Assembly (NCBI RefSeq): GCF_041154485.1
Contig: NZ_AP028669.1
Location: forward strand, 1,550,001 to 1,614,000
Length of the DNA stretch: 64,000 nucleotides
Direction of reading: 5' to 3'
Origin: Variovorax sp. V93
GTDB taxonomy: Bacteria; Pseudomonadota; Gammaproteobacteria; Burkholderiales; Burkholderiaceae_C
Shown here: positions 38,216 to 47,836 of the stretch, piece by piece
Layout: every line of letters begins with the position of its first letter
Numbering within the stretch: the stretch's first letter is position 1
Notes under the pieces: model-generated
The model's database searches: none
The model's input: the letters and a program-made list of their open reading frames with translations, nothing else
What the model was told of the DNA's origin: nothing
Program-made: the position numbers and the translations under genes

Positions 38216-39024
38216 GGCGGCCCATCATAAGGAGCGCCGCCGGCCTGCAGCGTGGCCTCGGCCGGCAGACCCCACTTGGCGTCGTACAACGGCCCGAGAA
38301 AATACAACCCGTTGGCCGAGAAGGTCGGCGCCGCCACCTTGCGGCTGCGCGCCTCGAGCACCTCGGTGATCCATTCGGGCCGTTCGTCGCCGCGGCCGAT
38401 GCGCACGAGGCAGCCCATCAGGTTGCGGATCATGTGGTGCAGGAAGGCATCGGCCTCGAACTCGAAATGCCAGCGGCAGCGGTCGCCGCTGCCGTGGCGC
38501 GTGATTTCGATGCGCCGCAGGTCCTTGACCGGCGAGCGCGCCTGGCAGGCCGAGGCGCGGAACGAGCTGAAGTCGTGCCGGCCCACCAGCAGGGCGGCGG
38601 CGGCGCGCATCGCATCGCCGTCGAGCGGATGCATCGACCAGCCGACCCGGCCCGAATCGAGGCTGGGCCGCACGGGCGACTGCGACAGCACGTAGAGATA
38701 GCGCCGCGCGAGTGCGCTGGCGCGGCAATGGAATTCGCCCGGCACCGGCTGGGCCCACTGCACGGCGATGTCGTCGGGCAGGAAGCGGTTGGTGCCGCGC
38801 ACCCACGAGAAGGGCTCGCGTTCGACGGCGGTGTCGAAGTGCACCACCTGCATCAGCGCATGCACGCCGGCGTCGGTGCGGCCGGCGCACAGCGTGCCGA
38901 TGGGCTGCGCCGCGAACTTGGCGAGGGCCGCCTCGAGCTTGTCCTGCACCGTGCGGCCCGAGCGCTGGCTCTGCCAGCCCTCGTACGCCTGGCCGTTGTA
39001 GCGGATGCCTAGCGCCAGCCTCAC
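38212..39024 (-). CDS. truA: tRNA pseudouridine synthase A
   Basis: TruA (270 aa) modifies U38-U40 in tRNA anticodon arms. Catalytic D51 lies in CAGRTDAGVHA, and the family segments GIRYNGQAYEGWQ, FHCRASALARRYLY and FLHHMIRNLMG are present. The start is GTG 39024 (LALGIRYNG follows); no ATG fits better. It overlaps trpF by 4 bases and follows fimV by 33 bases. Confidence 0.95.
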   Translation of the reverse strand: MRLALGIRYNGQAYEGWQSQRSGRTVQDKLEAALAKFAAQPIGTLCAGRTDAGVHALMQVVHFDTAVEREPFSWVRGTNRFLPDDIAVQWAQPVPGEFHCRASALARRYLYVLSQSPVRPSLDSGRVGWSMHPLDGDAMRAAAALLVGRHDFSSFRASACQARSPVKDLRRIEITRHGSGDRCRWHFEFEADAFLHHMIRNLMGCLVRIGRGDERPEWITEVLEARSRKVAAPTFSANGLYFLGPLYDAKWGLPAEATLQAGGAPYDGPP

Positions 39025-39057
39025 GAATTCAGGAAGAACAGCGGAAAAAGCCGCTCG

Positions 39058-41832
39058 TCAGCGCAGTTCGGCGAGCAATTGCCTCGCCTGCGACTTGAGG
39101 TCGCCGGCGCTTTCGGCTTCGACTTCCTCGACCAGCGAGCGGGCGCCTTCGACGTCGCCAATGGCCTGCAACTCGCGCGCCAGCGACAGCTTGACGGCAT
39201 GGGGGCTCTCGTCGCCATCGTCGTCCTGCGCGGCTTCGGCAGCGGGCCTTCCTGCGGTTTCGGCGGTGCCGGCCACCGGGCGGGCGGGCAGGCCGGCCAG
39301 CGCGCTCATGTCGAATTCGATGAAGCCCGAGTCCGCGGGCAGGTTGCCGCGCAGCCCGGCCGGGCGGGTGTTGGCATCGGCTTCGCCGAGCGCGCCGGGG
39401 CGGGTGATCGGCGACAGCGCGCCGGGGGCGGTGTCGAAGTCGTTTTCCAGGTCGACCGGTGCCGTGGGCGCATGGGCATGGCCGTTGGACAGTGGGGCGC
39501 TGCTGGCGGCCGGCGGCGCATAGGCCGTCTTCGGCAGGCTGGCACTCACCGGGGCCGGGGCGGGTGCCGGCGGCTGGCTCAGGTCCAGATCGAAGTCCAG
39601 CGGCGCGACCGAGGGCACGAAGGCTGGCGTGGCCGCGACGGGCGCGGGCACCGGCGCTGGCGCGGGCTTGGCTGCTGCCGTGGCCAGGGCGCCCGCAAAG
39701 GCGGCGCTCTCGGCCGGGCTCACGCCGCGGGACGCGCCCGAGTCGTACAGCGGATTGCCCGGATCGAGGTCCTTGCCCATCTCGACCACGCGGTTCCAGT
39801 CGGCACCGGTGCCGTTGGTCAGCTTGTGCACTTCGGCCGCAAGGCCTTCATAGGCGCGGACGTCGCGGCGCTTGGCATGGATTTCGAGCAGCTTGAGGTG
39901 AATGGCCGTGCGGTCCGGATTCACGCGCAGGGCCTCGCGGAGGATCTCCTCGGCCTGCAGGTCGCGGCCGTAGGCCAGGTACACGTCCGCTTCGGCCACG
40001 GGATCGACATCGCCCGCATCGAGCTGGCTCGGCGAGTACGACAGCGACGACACGGTGGAATCGCCGCGCTGCTTGGTGTCGACCGATTCGCCGCCGCTGG
40101 CGCCGAAGAACGAGTCCTTCGGAATGCGGCTTTCGAGGAACACGCTCTCGCTCATTTCTTCGCGGCGGCGGCCCAGCACGCGGTACAGCAGGAAGCCGAC
40201 CAGCAAGGCGATCAGCGCCGCGCCGCCGAGCATCAGCGGGTTGTCCATCAGCTCTTCGAAGAAGCCGCGCTCCACCGGAGGCGGCGGAGGCGCTGCCTTG
40301 ACGACCGGCTTGGGCGCCGGTGCAGGGGCGGCGGCCGCGGCGCTTGCCGCCGCTGCGGGAGCGGCCGGCGCAGCTTCGGAAGTTGCAGCAGGCACGGGCT
40401 CGGCCGCCGGAGCGGCCGGTGCCGCTGCAGCTGGCGCGGGAGTCGCTGCGGGTGCTGCCGGTGCCGAAACAGCAGCGGGGGGCGTGGCGGGGGCGACGGG
40501 CGCAGCCACCGGGGCAGGGGCGGCGGCAGCAGGCGCCGCAGCGGCCGGTGCCGTGGTTGCGGCGACCCCCGGGTTGGGAACCGGAATGCCGGGGGCTGCC
40601 GGGGCGGGTGCCGGCGCCGAGCCAGCGGCTGGCGCCGCCGAACCGGTGGCTGCCTTGAGCTTGGCCAGTTCGTTGATGTTCTTCGACAGCTCGGCAACGC
40701 GGTTGTTGCTGTCCTGCGCCTGGCGGGCCTGCGCGACCTTTTCCTCGGCGGCGCGGGCTGCTGCGCTGCCCTGCGAGATCGTCAGCTTGTCAGGGGCGCT
40801 CGCCGCGGCGTTGCGGTCCTCGACATTGGCCTGCAGCTTGCCCGAAGCCTTGCGGTCGGCGGCGGCCACGTTGGACGTGGGTGCATTTTCGGCAAGGCGC
40901 TGGCGGTAGGCGCCGAAGTCGCGGCTCTGCGCAGTGATGGTGCGGCGCGCTTCCGACGGAAGAATGGCGCCGGCTTCGGCGGCGCTCGGCAGATCGAGCA
41001 CGGCGCCGGCCTTCATGCGGTTGACGTTGCCGCCAACGAATGCATCGGGATTGGCAAGCAGGAGCGCCACCAGCATCTGGTCGAGCGAGATGTCGGCGGG
41101 CTTGTGGGCTCCGGCGATCTTGCTGGCGGTATCGCCGCGCTGGACCGTGACCTGTTCGCCGCCGCCAGCCGGGCGAGCCGGTGCTGTGGCGCCGGGCGCC
41201 TGCGGTGCGGCCGTGGCGGGCACCGGCGCGGCCGGGGCTGTAACCGGTGCGACGGGCGCGCGCTCGCGGCGTGCGCGTGCTGCCGCGGCAGCCGGACGTT
41301 CCACAGGCGGCGGCGTGCTCACCTGGGGCGTGGCGGGCGCGATGGACGCGCTCGGCGCCGCCTGGCGCGTGGCCGGCGGATCGAGCAACACGGTGTAGTC
41401 GCGCACCATCCGGCCCGACGAGCCGTTGGCTTCGAGCAGCAGGTCGACGAAGGGATCGTTGAGCGGACGGCTGCCGGTGAGCCGGACGACGTACTGGCCG
41501 CCCGCGCGGCGCTGCAGCGTGGCCTTGACGTCTCTCAACGCATCGTTGTAGGGGACGCCCGCGTTCTTGAAGGCGTCGGCACTGGCGACGTTGATCTTCA
41601 GGCTCTCCGCTTCGGCGGCAGCCATTTCGGTCACGTCGATTTCGGCGCGGAGCGGTTCGCCCAGTGCTGACTGCACCTTCAGCTGCCCGAGCGCGAAGGC
41701 GCTGGCGCCGGTGCTTGCAATACCCAGGACCACGGCGACGGCCGTACCCAGAACGGAGAGGCGAAGGCCGTTCAAGGGCAGGGAGGGGCGAGCGGCCGAT
41801 GGGCGGGCCGCGGGCAACAAATGTCTTGTCAT
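39058..41832 (-). CDS. fimV: FimV-like inner-membrane scaffold protein
   Basis: A FimV/HubP-family protein (924 aa). In Pseudomonas and Vibrio relatives organise the cell pole, type IV pili and twitching. Order of parts: signal/anchor segment (24-46), N-terminal FimV domain (47-150), Pro/Ala linker, LysM-like peptidoglycan domain (226-282, VQRGDTASKIAG), short coiled coil (about 355-395), Ala/Pro-rich low-complexity stretch (400-520), one membrane span (534-553), and a cytoplasmic TPR-containing part with the conserved C-terminal helix pair (LSLARELQAIGDVEGARSL). No pilus genes are in the window. A promoter candidate is at 41871-41899. Confidence 0.93.
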   Translation of the reverse strand: MTRHLLPAARPSAARPSLPLNGLRLSVLGTAVAVVLGIASTGASAFALGQLKVQSALGEPLRAEIDVTEMAAAEAESLKINVASADAFKNAGVPYNDALRDVKATLQRRAGGQYVVRLTGSRPLNDPFVDLLLEANGSSGRMVRDYTVLLDPPATRQAAPSASIAPATPQVSTPPPVERPAAAAARARRERAPVAPVTAPAAPVPATAAPQAPGATAPARPAGGGEQVTVQRGDTASKIAGAHKPADISLDQMLVALLLANPDAFVGGNVNRMKAGAVLDLPSAAEAGAILPSEARRTITAQSRDFGAYRQRLAENAPTSNVAAADRKASGKLQANVEDRNAAASAPDKLTISQGSAAARAAEEKVAQARQAQDSNNRVAELSKNINELAKLKAATGSAAPAAGSAPAPAPAAPGIPVPNPGVAATTAPAAAAPAAAAPAPVAAPVAPATPPAAVSAPAAPAATPAPAAAAPAAPAAEPVPAATSEAAPAAPAAAASAAAAAPAPAPKPVVKAAPPPPPVERGFFEELMDNPLMLGGAALIALLVGFLLYRVLGRRREEMSESVFLESRIPKDSFFGASGGESVDTKQRGDSTVSSLSYSPSQLDAGDVDPVAEADVYLAYGRDLQAEEILREALRVNPDRTAIHLKLLEIHAKRRDVRAYEGLAAEVHKLTNGTGADWNRVVEMGKDLDPGNPLYDSGASRGVSPAESAAFAGALATAAAKPAPAPVPAPVAATPAFVPSVAPLDFDLDLSQPPAPAPAPVSASLPKTAYAPPAASSAPLSNGHAHAPTAPVDLENDFDTAPGALSPITRPGALGEADANTRPAGLRGNLPADSGFIEFDMSALAGLPARPVAGTAETAGRPAAEAAQDDDGDESPHAVKLSLARELQAIGDVEGARSLVEEVEAESAGDLKSQARQLLAELR

Positions 41833-41870
41833 GCTGATAGGGGCGGCTCAGGCCCAGAATTTGTAAGAGG

Positions 41871-41899
41871 ACGTTAGCATCATCACCGGGTACTGACAA
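41871..41899 (-). promoter_or_regulatory. Promoter candidate of fimV
   Basis: On the minus strand TTGTCA (41899-41894), 17 bases, TAACGT (41876-41871) gives transcription from about 41863 and a leader near 31 bases. This is the best sigma-70-like pair in the window. Confidence 0.55.
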
Positions 41900-41948
41900 G
41901 GCAGTGCGCCTGTTCTACCCAGTGCGCGCATACTTACGCACACATTCA

Positions 41949-41968
41949 GTGTTGCCGCATGGCAACAC
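41949..41968. promoter_or_regulatory. 20-base palindrome between asd and fimV
   Basis: GTGTTGCC-GCAT-GGCAACAC is a perfect 8-bp inverted repeat. It lies 50 bases upstream of the fimV -35 candidate and 31 bases after the asd stop codon. No T-run flanks it on either strand, so a protein operator or an mRNA 3' hairpin are both possible. Confidence 0.45.
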
Positions 41969-41999
41969 TTGGGGTCCATGGAGAGCCTGCGCGCCCCCA

Positions 42000-43142
42000 T
42001 CAAGCCTCGAGCAGGATGCGCAGCATGCGGCGCAGCGGTTCCGCCGCACCCCACAGCAACTGGTCGCCGATGGTGAAGGCGCCGACGTACTCGGGGCCCA
42101 TTGCCAGCTTGCGGATGCGGCCGACCGGGATGTTCATGGTGCCCGTCACCGCCACCGGCGTCAGGTCCCTCAGCGTTGCTTCACGGGTGTTCGGCACGAC
42201 GCTGGCCCAGGGGTTGTCCGCGGCAATCATCGCTTCGATGTCGGCCACGGGCACGTCCTTCTTGAGCTTGAAGGTCAGCGCCTGGCTGTGGCAGCGCATC
42301 GCGCCGATGCGCACGCAGAAGCCGTCGACCGGCACGGCGGCGGTGCCGAAGCCCGCGCCCTGGCCGAGGATCTTGTTGGTTTCCGCGCCGGCCTTCCATT
42401 CTTCCTTGGACATGCCGTCGCCCAGGTCCTTGTCGATCCAGGGAATCAGCGAGCCGCCCAGCGGTGCGCCGAAGTTGGCGGTTTCGGAAGCGCTGAGGTT
42501 CTGCTGCCTGTGCAGCACCTTGCGGTCGATCTCGAGGATGGCCGACTTGGGGTCGTCGAGCAGCGCGCGCACCTCGGCGTTGAGCGTGCCGAACTGGGTC
42601 AGCAACTCGCGCATGTGCTGCGCGCCGCCGCCCGAAGCCGCCTGGTAGGTCATGCTGGTCATCCACTCGACCAGGCCCGCCTTGTAAAGGGCGCCCACGC
42701 CCATAAGCATGCAGCTCACGGTGCAGTTGCCGCCGATCCAGTTCTTGCCGCCCTTGGCGAGCGCGTTCTGGATCACCGGCAGGTTGACGGGATCGAGCAC
42801 GATGACCGCGTCGTCCTGCATGCGCAGCGTGGAGGCGGCGTCGATCCAGTGGCCGCTCCAGCCGGCGGCGCGCAGCTTGGGGAACACCTCGCTGGTGTAG
42901 TCGCCGCCCTGGCAGGTGATGACGATGTCGCACTTCTTCAGTGCTTCGATGTCGTTCGCATCCTTGAGCGCGGTCTCGTTCCTGGCCATGGCCGGGGCCT
43001 TGCCGCCGGCGTTGGAAGTCGAGAAGAAGACCGGCTCGATGAGCCCGAAGTCGCCTTCGGCCTGCATGCGGTCCATCAGAACCGAGCCGACCATGCCGCG
43101 CCAGCCCACGAGGCCGACCAGAGGTTGAGATGCGTTCGCCAT
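42000..43142 (-). CDS. asd: Aspartate-semialdehyde dehydrogenase
   Basis: Asd (380 aa) reduces aspartyl phosphate to the semialdehyde, the branch point to lysine, diaminopimelate, methionine and threonine. The catalytic Cys is C140 in [11 protein letters not shown]; the NADP loop is [10 protein letters not shown]; the later catalytic His is expected in [12 protein letters not shown]. Length and sequence match the gammaproteobacterial-type enzyme (367 aa in E. coli). It lies in a conserved leuCDB-asd-fimV run, 91 bases after leuB. Confidence 0.96.
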   Translation of the reverse strand: MANASQPLVGLVGWRGMVGSVLMDRMQAEGDFGLIEPVFFSTSNAGGKAPAMARNETALKDANDIEALKKCDIVITCQGGDYTSEVFPKLRAAGWSGHWIDAASTLRMQDDAVIVLDPVNLPVIQNALAKGGKNWIGGNCTVSCMLMGVGALYKAGLVEWMTSMTYQAASGGGAQHMRELLTQFGTLNAEVRALLDDPKSAILEIDRKVLHRQQNLSASETANFGAPLGGSLIPWIDKDLGDGMSKEEWKAGAETNKILGQGAGFGTAAVPVDGFCVRIGAMRCHSQALTFKLKKDVPVADIEAMIAADNPWASVVPNTREATLRDLTPVAVTGTMNIPVGRIRKLAMGPEYVGAFTIGDQLLWGAAEPLRRMLRILLEA

Positions 43143-43233
43143 TTCAGTTTGCCCTTATGAAAAAAGAAAGAAGTTGTCTTTTCTTGCCCCCGACTCGTCG
43201 AGCCGGGGAGGGGCGTGACGAAGCGGGCTGCGG

Positions 43234-44322
43234 TTAGCCGGTAATCGTCTTTTTGGTGATTGCTGCAACAACCGCATCGCCCATTTCGCGGGTGCCGACG
43301 CGCTTGGTGCCTTCTGACCAGATGTCACCGGTGCGCAGGCCGGAGGCGAGCACGTGCTTGACCGCCGACTCGATCCGGTCGGCAGCTTCGGCTTGGTTGA
43401 GTGAAAAACGGAGCATCATGGCAGCGGACAGTATTGTAGCCAATGGATTGGCAACCCCTTTGCCGGCAATGTCGGGCGCGCTGCCGTGGCTGGGCTCGTA
43501 CAGGCCCTGGTTGCTCGAATTGAGCGAGGCCGAGGGCAGCATGCCGATGGAGCCGGTGAGCATGGCGGCCTCGTCCGAGAGGATGTCGCCGAACATGTTG
43601 CCGGTGACGATCACGTCGAACTTCTTGGGTGCCTTCACGAGCTGCATGGCCGCGTTGTCGACGTACATGTGGTCGAGCTCGATGTCCGGATAGTCCTTGT
43701 GCACCTCGGTCACGATGTCCTTCCAGAACTGGAAGGTCTCCAGCACATTGGCCTTGTCGACGCTGGTCACGCGCTTGCTGCGCTTGCGTGCGGCCTCGAA
43801 GGCGACGCGGGCGATGCGCTCGACCTCGGGGCGCGAATAGCGCATGGTGTCGAAAGCCTCGTCGGCACCCGGAAAGTGTCCGTCGACGGCCGTGCGGCGG
43901 CCGCGCGGCTGGCCGAAGTAGATGTCGCCGGTCAGCTCGCGGATGATGAGGATGTCCAGGCCCGAAATCAGCTCGGGCTTGAGGCTCGAGGCACCCACCA
44001 GCTGCTCGTAGCAGATGGCCGGGCGGAAGTTCGCGAACAGGCCCAGGTTCTTGCGCAGGCCCAGGATGGCCTGCTCGGGCCGCAGCGGGCGGTCGAGCTT
44101 GTCGTACTTCCAGTCGCCGACCGCGCCGAACAGCACTGCGTCGGCTTCCTTGGCGAGCTTGAGCGTGGCTTCGGGCAGCGGGTGGCCGTGCGCTTCGTAG
44201 GCCGCGCCGCCGACCAGCGCCGTTTCCATCTCGAAAGAGAGGTCGAGCGCGTCGAGCACGCGGATGGCTTCGGCCACGATTTCGGTGCCGATGCCGTCGC
44301 CCGGGAGAACTGCGATTTTCAT
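43234..44322 (-). CDS. leuB: 3-isopropylmalate dehydrogenase
   Basis: LeuB (362 aa) oxidises and decarboxylates 3-isopropylmalate in leucine synthesis. The substrate loop YFGQPRGRR, the segment [13 protein letters not shown] with the catalytic lysine, and the nucleotide-binding part [15 protein letters not shown] are intact. The N-terminus [11 protein letters not shown] is typical. It follows leuD after 40 bases. Confidence 0.97.
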   Translation of the reverse strand: MKIAVLPGDGIGTEIVAEAIRVLDALDLSFEMETALVGGAAYEAHGHPLPEATLKLAKEADAVLFGAVGDWKYDKLDRPLRPEQAILGLRKNLGLFANFRPAICYEQLVGASSLKPELISGLDILIIRELTGDIYFGQPRGRRTAVDGHFPGADEAFDTMRYSRPEVERIARVAFEAARKRSKRVTSVDKANVLETFQFWKDIVTEVHKDYPDIELDHMYVDNAAMQLVKAPKKFDVIVTGNMFGDILSDEAAMLTGSIGMLPSASLNSSNQGLYEPSHGSAPDIAGKGVANPLATILSAAMMLRFSLNQAEAADRIESAVKHVLASGLRTGDIWSEGTKRVGTREMGDAVVAAITKKTITG

Positions 44323-44362
44323 GATTGGGTCTGAGGTTTTTTGAAAAAGGAAATGCGGTCGA

Positions 44363-45013
44363 TCACGAGATCATCGTGTGCGCGAGCCAGGGCTTCTGCG
44401 CCAGCCGCTCGGCCTCGAAGGCCTTGATCTTGTCCTTGTGGCGCAGCGTCAGGCCGATGTCGTCCAGGCCGTTGATCAGGCAGTACTTGCGGAAGGCCTG
44501 CACGTCGAACGCGAACTCGCTGCCATCGGGCTTCACGACCACCTGGCGTTCCAGGTCGATGGTGAGCGTGTAGCCGGGGAAGGCGAAGGTCTCATCGAAC
44601 AGCTGCGCCACCTGGGCCTCGGGCAGCACGATCGGCAGCAGGCCGTTCTTGAAGCTGTTGTTGAAGAAGATGTCGGCATAGCTCGGCGCGATGATCGCGC
44701 GGAAACCGTACTGGTCGAGCGCCCACGGCGCATGCTCGCGCGACGAGCCGCAGCCGAAGTTCTTGCGCGCCAAAAGGATCGAGGCGCCGGCGTAGCGCGG
44801 CTGGTTCAGCACGAAGTCGGGGTTCGGCTTGCGGCTGGCCGGGTCCTGGCCCGGAAAGCCGGCGTCCAGGTAGCGCCATTCGTCGAACAGGTTCTGGCCG
44901 AAGCCGGTGCGCTTGATCGACTTGAGGAACTGCTTCGGAATGATCGCGTCGGTGTCGACGTTCTCGCGGTCCATGGGGGCCACGAGGCCCTTGTGCACGG
45001 TGAATTTCTGCAT
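44363..45013 (-). CDS. leuD: 3-isopropylmalate dehydratase small subunit
   Basis: LeuD (216 aa), the swivel subunit of isopropylmalate isomerase; it pairs with LeuC encoded 19 bases upstream. The conserved [15 protein letters not shown] and the early [12 protein letters not shown] identify it. No iron-sulphur ligands are expected in this subunit. Confidence 0.96.
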   Translation of the reverse strand: MQKFTVHKGLVAPMDRENVDTDAIIPKQFLKSIKRTGFGQNLFDEWRYLDAGFPGQDPASRKPNPDFVLNQPRYAGASILLARKNFGCGSSREHAPWALDQYGFRAIIAPSYADIFFNNSFKNGLLPIVLPEAQVAQLFDETFAFPGYTLTIDLERQVVVKPDGSEFAFDVQAFRKYCLINGLDDIGLTLRHKDKIKAFEAERLAQKPWLAHTMIS

Positions 45014-45032
45014 GTGTTGCTCCAGATCCGGA

Positions 45033-46454
45033 TCAGGCGAAGGTGCGCACGTCGACGAAGTGGCCGTGCACCGCGGCCGCGGCGGCCATGGCCGGGCTCA
45101 CGAGGTGGGTGCGGCCGCCGGCACCCTGGCGGCCTTCGAAGTTGCGGTTGCTGGTGGAGGCGCAGCGCTCGCCGGGCTCCAGGCGGTCGGCGTTCATGGC
45201 CAGGCACATCGAGCAGCCGGGCTCGCGCCATTCGAAGCCCGCGGCCTTGAAGATCAGGTCGAGTCCTTCGCGCTCGGCCTGCTCCTTCACCACGCCCGAC
45301 CCGGGCACCACCAGCGCGAGCTTGACGTTCTTGGCCACTTTCTGGCCCAGCTTCTTCACCACGGCGGCGGCTTCGCGCATGTCCTCGATGCGGCTGTTGG
45401 TGCACGAGCCGATGAACACCTTGTCGACGAAGATGTCGTTCATCGCCTTGTTCGGCTCCAGGCCCATGTAGACCAGCGCGCGCTCGATGGCGCTGCGCTT
45501 GCTGGCGTCCTTTTCCTTGTCGGGATCGGGCACGCGGCCGTTGATGTCGACCACCATCTCGGGCGAGGTGCCCCAGGTGACCTGCGGCTGGATCTGCGTG
45601 GCGTCGAGTTCGACCACGGCGTCGAACGTGGCACCGGGGTCGGACTGCAGCGTGCGCCAGTAGGCCACGGCCTGGTCCCACTCCACGCCCGTGGGTGCAA
45701 GCGGCCGGCCCTTGACGTAGCTGATGGTCTTCTCGTCGACCGCCACCAACCCGGCGCGCGCGCCGGCTTCGATGGCCATGTTGCAGACCGTCATGCGGCC
45801 TTCCATGCTCAGGTCGCGGATCGCCGAGCCCGCGAACTCGATCGTGTAGCCCGTGCCGCCGGCCGTGCCGATCTTGCCGATGATGGCCAGCACGATGTCC
45901 TTGGCGGTGCAGCCGAAGGGCAGCTTGCCCTCGACCTTCACGAGCATGTTCTTCGCCTTCTTGCCGAGCAGCGTCTGCGTGGCCATGACGTGCTCGACCT
46001 CGCTGGTGCCGATGCCGTGCGCGAGCGCGCCGAAGGCGCCGTGGGTGGAGGTGTGCGAGTCGCCGCAGACCACGGTCATGCCGGGCAGCGTGGCGCCCGA
46101 TTCGGGCCCGATCACGTGCACGATGCCCTGGCGCTTGCTCAGGAACGGAAAGAACGCGGCGGCGCCGAATTCCGCGATGTTCTTGTCGAGCGTGGTGACC
46201 TGCTCCTTGCTGGTCGGGTCGGCGATGCCTTCATAGCCGCGCTCCCAGCCGGTGGTCGGCGTGTTGTGGTCGGCCGTGGCCACCACCGAGCTGATGCGCC
46301 ACAGCTTGCGGCCGGCCACGCGCAGGCCCTCGAAGGCCTGCGGGCTGGTGACTTCGTGCACCAGATGGCGGTCGATGTAGAGGATCGCGGTGCCGTCTTC
46401 CTCGGTGTGGACGACGTGTTCGTCCCAGATCTTGTCGTAGAGCGTGCGTGCCAT
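45033..46454 (-). CDS. leuC: 3-isopropylmalate dehydratase large subunit
   Basis: LeuC (473 aa), aconitase-family large subunit with a [4Fe-4S] cluster. The cluster cysteines lie in [13 protein letters not shown] and [10 protein letters not shown]. The start [15 protein letters not shown] is standard. A LysR regulator gene is 48 bases upstream on the same strand, and leuD, leuB and asd follow. Confidence 0.97.
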   Translation of the reverse strand: MARTLYDKIWDEHVVHTEEDGTAILYIDRHLVHEVTSPQAFEGLRVAGRKLWRISSVVATADHNTPTTGWERGYEGIADPTSKEQVTTLDKNIAEFGAAAFFPFLSKRQGIVHVIGPESGATLPGMTVVCGDSHTSTHGAFGALAHGIGTSEVEHVMATQTLLGKKAKNMLVKVEGKLPFGCTAKDIVLAIIGKIGTAGGTGYTIEFAGSAIRDLSMEGRMTVCNMAIEAGARAGLVAVDEKTISYVKGRPLAPTGVEWDQAVAYWRTLQSDPGATFDAVVELDATQIQPQVTWGTSPEMVVDINGRVPDPDKEKDASKRSAIERALVYMGLEPNKAMNDIFVDKVFIGSCTNSRIEDMREAAAVVKKLGQKVAKNVKLALVVPGSGVVKEQAEREGLDLIFKAAGFEWREPGCSMCLAMNADRLEPGERCASTSNRNFEGRQGAGGRTHLVSPAMAAAAAVHGHFVDVRTFA

Positions 46455-46502
46455 GTCGTTCTCTTCTCTTGTCTTTCGTGGGGAGGTGGATTGTCTTGCG
46501 TT

Positions 46503-47456
46503 CTAGGCGGCGAGCGGCTCGGCGGCATCGTGGGCGGCCGTGGGCGTGTGCAGATGGTTGACCAGCGTGCGCGCGGCCACCGGCAGGGTGGAGAAGTCGC
46601 GCGCCACCAGGCGGATCTCGCGCCGGGACCAGGCGTCGTTCAGCGCCACGCTGCGCAGGCGGCTGCCGATGCCTGCCTGCAGCAGTTCGAAGGCGCGCTG
46701 CGGCATCACGCCGATGCCCAGCCCGTTGTCGATCATGCGGCACATCGCGTCGAGCCCGGTCACGTGGATGCGCAGCTTGACGCTGCGGCCCGCCTCGAGC
46801 GCGGCCTGGTGCATGGCCACGTAGATCGAGCTGTTGGTGTGCAGGCCGACATGGTCGAAATCGAGCGAGGCGGCGAAATCGATCGGCCCCTGCGTGGCCA
46901 GCGGGTGCCCGGCGGGCGCGATCAGCACGAGCCGGTCGTGGCGGTAGGGCAGCGTCTGCAGCTCGTTGGTGCCGTCGGGAATGTGGCAGATGCCGAGGTC
47001 GGCGGCGCCTTCCTGGACCGCGCGCACCACTTCGTTGCTCAGGTGCTCCTCGAGGTCGATCTTGATCGCATCGTGCTCGCGCGTGAAGGCGCCGAGGTCT
47101 TCCGGCAGAAACTGCACGATGGCCGAGATGTTGGCATGCACGCGCACATGGCCGCGCACGCCCTCGGCGTATTCGCTGAGCTCGCCCTGCATCTTCTCGA
47201 GGCTGTAGAGCACCGAGCGCGCATGGTGCAGCAGGCTTTCGCCCGCAGGGGAAAGATCGACGCCGCGCGCATGGCGGTAGAGGAGGGCGGTGCCCAGCGT
47301 GGCTTCGAGGTCCGACAGCCGCTTGCTGATGGCCGATGCGGCAATGAATTCGCGCTCCGCGGCGCGCCCGATGCTGCCGAGTTCACAAACGGCCACGAAC
47401 AGCTGCAGCGACGTGAGGTCGATGCGCCGGGCGAAATTGCGTTCGGAAGGGGTCAT
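46503..47456 (-). CDS. LysR-family transcriptional regulator
   Basis: A 317-aa LysR regulator. The winged helix-turn-helix is at about residues 13-75 (LTSLQLFVAVCELGSIGRAA, ISKRLSDLEATLG), and the LysR substrate domain follows. The gene is upstream of leuC on the same strand, not divergent from it, so whether it controls the leu genes by read-through or at a site inside the 48-base gap is open. The ligand is unknown. A 6-bp inverted repeat TCATCG/CGATGA lies upstream at 47520-47538. Confidence 0.9.
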   Translation of the reverse strand: MTPSERNFARRIDLTSLQLFVAVCELGSIGRAAEREFIAASAISKRLSDLEATLGTALLYRHARGVDLSPAGESLLHHARSVLYSLEKMQGELSEYAEGVRGHVRVHANISAIVQFLPEDLGAFTREHDAIKIDLEEHLSNEVVRAVQEGAADLGICHIPDGTNELQTLPYRHDRLVLIAPAGHPLATQGPIDFAASLDFDHVGLHTNSSIYVAMHQAALEAGRSVKLRIHVTGLDAMCRMIDNGLGIGVMPQRAFELLQAGIGSRLRSVALNDAWSRREIRLVARDFSTLPVAARTLVNHLHTPTAAHDAAEPLAA

Positions 47457-47572
47457 ACGGGTCTTGGCATCTCGTATGGAGATGGAAGCCCGTATTTTCC
47501 CCTTGTTTTCAGGCCTGAGTCATCGTCATGCGCGATGACATTACTGTCGGCGCGCGATGAGCAAAAGAGGCG

Positions 47573-47713
47573 TCATTGACGCTTCTTGGCCGAATCCTCC
47601 ATCTTTTCACCTGCCTTCTGCACGTCCTGGCCGGCTCCCCTCCAAGTGTTGCAACCCGACAGTGGCACGGCAAGAGCAAATGCGACGGCGAACAATGCGA
47701 CAAGCGATTTCAT
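47573..47713 (-). CDS. Entericidin-type small lipoprotein
   Basis: A 46-aa protein, MKSLVALFAVAFALAVPLSG before the lipidated Cys 21 (lipobox LSGC), then NTWRGAGQDVQKAGEKMEDS and KKRQ. This is the entericidin A/B pattern: signal peptide, lipobox, and a short amphipathic helix with the GxGxDVxxxGExxxxxA spacing. ATG 47713 has GGAG-TTTCATC upstream. Entericidins are outer-membrane-associated toxin/antidote lipoproteins in enterics, but many single copies are of unknown role. A weak hairpin overlaps the stop. Confidence 0.85.
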   Translation of the reverse strand: MKSLVALFAVAFALAVPLSGCNTWRGAGQDVQKAGEKMEDSAKKRQ

Positions 47714-47784
47714 GATGAAACTCCTTCGACTAAGTGCTCTGCAGGCTATCGCCGGCTTCGCGGCGCCGGATGTCAGCCAAGACG

Positions 47785-47809
47785 CAAAAAAGCTGCCCGA
47801 GGGCAGCTT
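47785..47809 (-). terminator. Intrinsic terminator of gltA
   Basis: AAGCTGCCC (47790-47798) pairs with GGGCAGCTT (47801-47809). On the minus strand the stem is followed by a run of T (A-run 47785-47790 on plus). It lies 27 bases after the gltA stop. Confidence 0.85.
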
Positions 47810-47836
47810 TCCGGCTTGAGCGCAAGCAGCGCGCGT

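Noticed and set aside
43143..43233. Terminator between leuB and asd
   Set aside because: CCCCGACTCGTCGAGCCGGG is partly self-complementary, but has a mismatch, almost no loop, and no T-run on the minus strand; the genes probably form one operon.
46455..46502. Leucine leader peptide or attenuator upstream of leuC
   Set aside because: The gap to the LysR gene is only 48 bases and contains no Leu-rich frame or terminator pair.
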